From assembly GCA_027943245.1 (NCBI GenBank), contig JANDJZ010000449.1:1-34679 (forward strand): a DNA stretch of 34,679 nt, written 5' to 3'. This document shows positions 33,457-34,679 of the stretch, piece by piece. Source of the stretch: Acanthamoeba sp. SK_2022b. Its lineage: Eukaryota; Discosea; Longamoebia; Acanthamoebidae. Position numbers and translations under genes: made by a program. Below the pieces are notes generated by a model. That model was given only the letters and a program-made list of their open reading frames with translations, was not told where the DNA came from and did not search any database. How positions within the stretch are numbered: the first letter of the stretch is position 1; each line of letters opens with the position of its first letter.

Positions 33457-33593
33457 CTTGGTGTTATTTATTTCTTGCCGTATTTTCCGCGCTGTTTCCT
33501 TGTTTCTTCGCCTTCGGCGAAAAAGAAAAAGAAACAAAGAAGCCTCGGGGGGAGGGGGGGAGCAAAGAAAAAGACAGTGTCATCTCCACAAAC
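33457..33593. promoter_or_regulatory. Bidirectional promoter, IBA57 / OTU peptidase
   Basis: Only 137 bp separate the divergent start codons. The region has an A-rich run (33520-33540), a G-run (33547-33560) and no clear TATA box. A shared promoter is inferred from the spacing. Confidence 0.45.
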
Positions 33594-34679
33594 ATGGCCA
33601 CCCGGAGACGAGGTCCTGCACCAGCCGCACGTAACACGCGCAACCAGACGCGCGCGAACGACGCCAAAGCCGCTTCGCCGCGCGCCGGGTATACTTGCCA
33701 ATTGCCTCTTCCCGCATCCTTGTTTTTTATAAAAATGCTCACGCAAAGCGATGCTACGTTTCCGGCGGCTTAGGGCTAAGGGGGCGCGAGTATCACCACA
33801 GCCAGCGTGGGCAGGGCACACTGTGTCCAGGCTTGAGGCCGCGCAGCGTGGAATGGATGAAGAGGACATCTTGCTCGACAGCTACCTCAGCTCCCTTCAT
33901 CTGGCCCGAAAGCACACTCCCAAAGATGGTGCTTGCCTGGTACGCCCCTAAACTCCTGTGCCGCACTGCCCATTTTGTTCAGATTGTGGTGCGACATTTT
34001 ATTGAGTAGTAGAAAAGCATCTTGGCAGCGGTGGCCCTTTGTCACTGGGCGGACACAACATTTATTTATTTATTTATTCTCTTCCCTCCACCACCTTCAA
34101 CCGACACCAACCCCGATCCACTCCCTCGCGCTCACTCGTCCATTCTTGCACGCACGCGCGTGCGTGGTGGTGGTGGTGAACCACAGTTCAGGGCGGTAGC
34201 GGAGCACGTCTACCACACACAAGCGCTGCACGGGATGGTACGCGAAGAATGCGTGGAATATCTGCAGGAGCACCACAAAGACTTTGCTGCGTTCATCTGC
34301 GTCAACGGGCGGCCCTACGACGACTACGTCAACAAAATGCGCAAGCTCACCACGTGGGGCGGCGAGGTGGAGCTTCAGGCTCTGTCCAACCGCTACCGGT
34401 ACGTGCGCTCGCTTTGAAGCGCCAAGCATGCAGTGTCTCACCGCGCATGACGATGATGATGTTGACGACGATGATGATGATGTGACAGTGCCAATTTTGA
34501 GATTTACCAGCTGGGCGAGCAGGTGATGAAGATCGACAACGGATTCGACAACACCTACAAGCTCTGCTTTTCGCACGGCAATCACTACGACATCGTGTAC
34601 CCCGAGGTGTGCGCCTACCCGCTCTCTCTCTCTCTCTCTCTCTGCAGCGTTTCTCGGAGGACTCGCCGTAACGAGCTTT
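33594..34679 (+). CDS. OTUD4-like OTU cysteine peptidase (3' end outside window)
   Basis: Exons 33594-33688, 33831-33939, 34187-34398, 34489-34606 and possibly 34648-34667 or beyond. The first 30 residues are Arg/Ala-rich. The OTU domain starts MDEEDILLDSYLSSLH and shows the catalytic DGACLFRAVAEHVY, in which Cys is the nucleophile, then REECVEYLQEHHKDFAAFI, YDDYVNKM, TWGGEVELQALS and NHYDIVYPE, where the His is the catalytic base. These are the marks of OTUD4-type deubiquitinases. OTU peptidases remove ubiquitin from proteins; linkage preference cannot be read here. In the last visible exon a TAA at 34669-34671 overlaps a GTAACG donor-like site, so either the protein ends there or splicing continues outside the window. 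Confidence 0.85.

Noticed and set aside
1..34679. tRNA or rRNA genes
   Set aside because: No cloverleaf with a GGTTCRANNCC-type arm or rRNA-like sequence was recognised by eye; a covariance-model scan would be needed to be sure.

Overview
This window looks like nuclear DNA from a GC-rich, intron-dense protist, most likely an Acanthamoeba-like amoebozoan. The evidence is about 70 small introns, eukaryote-only proteins (PEX3, Tim21, IBA57, a neutral sphingomyelinase, a CDCA7-type zinc finger, an OTUD4-like OTU peptidase), very tight gene spacing, and introns full of CA/GT, CT and poly-C tracts. The organism is an inference; no rRNA or other marker is present. All gene models were assembled by hand: exons were joined where donor, acceptor, reading phase and family similarity agreed, and every complete model sums to a whole number of codons.

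Region 1 (1-23.1 kb) is gene-dense. In order: a possible last exon of an upstream gene (+); a six-span membrane protein resembling YrhK-type proteins (-); an Asp-rich secreted single-span protein (-); a PP2C-like phosphatase (+); an Armadillo-BTB/POZ protein (+); mitochondrial Tim21 (-); a neutral sphingomyelinase 2-like lipase (+); peroxin PEX3 (-); an unrecognised acidic, proline-rich protein (-); and a CDCA7-like zinc-finger protein (-). Intergenic gaps are mostly 100-700 bp, with several convergent or divergent pairs.

Region 2 (about 23.27-31.75 kb) is different. It is AT-richer, without recognisable intact genes, and strikingly poor in CpG while rich in TpG/CpA. It carries broken mobile-element genes (a tyrosine recombinase with an in-frame TGA, and a frameshifted protein with the motifs DNC..ENKN and GHTHEDID), a partial duplicate of the second gene, 116-bp tandem repeats with inverted copies, two GT/CA-rich blocks in inverted orientation, and a short-period dyad-symmetric satellite at its right edge. 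It lies between the 5' end of the CDCA7-like gene and the 3' end of IBA57.

Region 3 (31.8-34.7 kb) returns to the GC-rich style: IBA57 (-) and, divergently, an OTUD4-like OTU cysteine peptidase (+) that runs to the window edge.

The genes do not form one pathway; they are household functions (mitochondrial import and Fe-S maturation, peroxisome biogenesis, lipid signalling, phosphorylation and ubiquitin control). The most interesting link is between the CpG-depleted island, which looks like the scar of cytosine methylation, and the adjacent CDCA7-like gene, whose animal relatives support DNA methylation maintenance.
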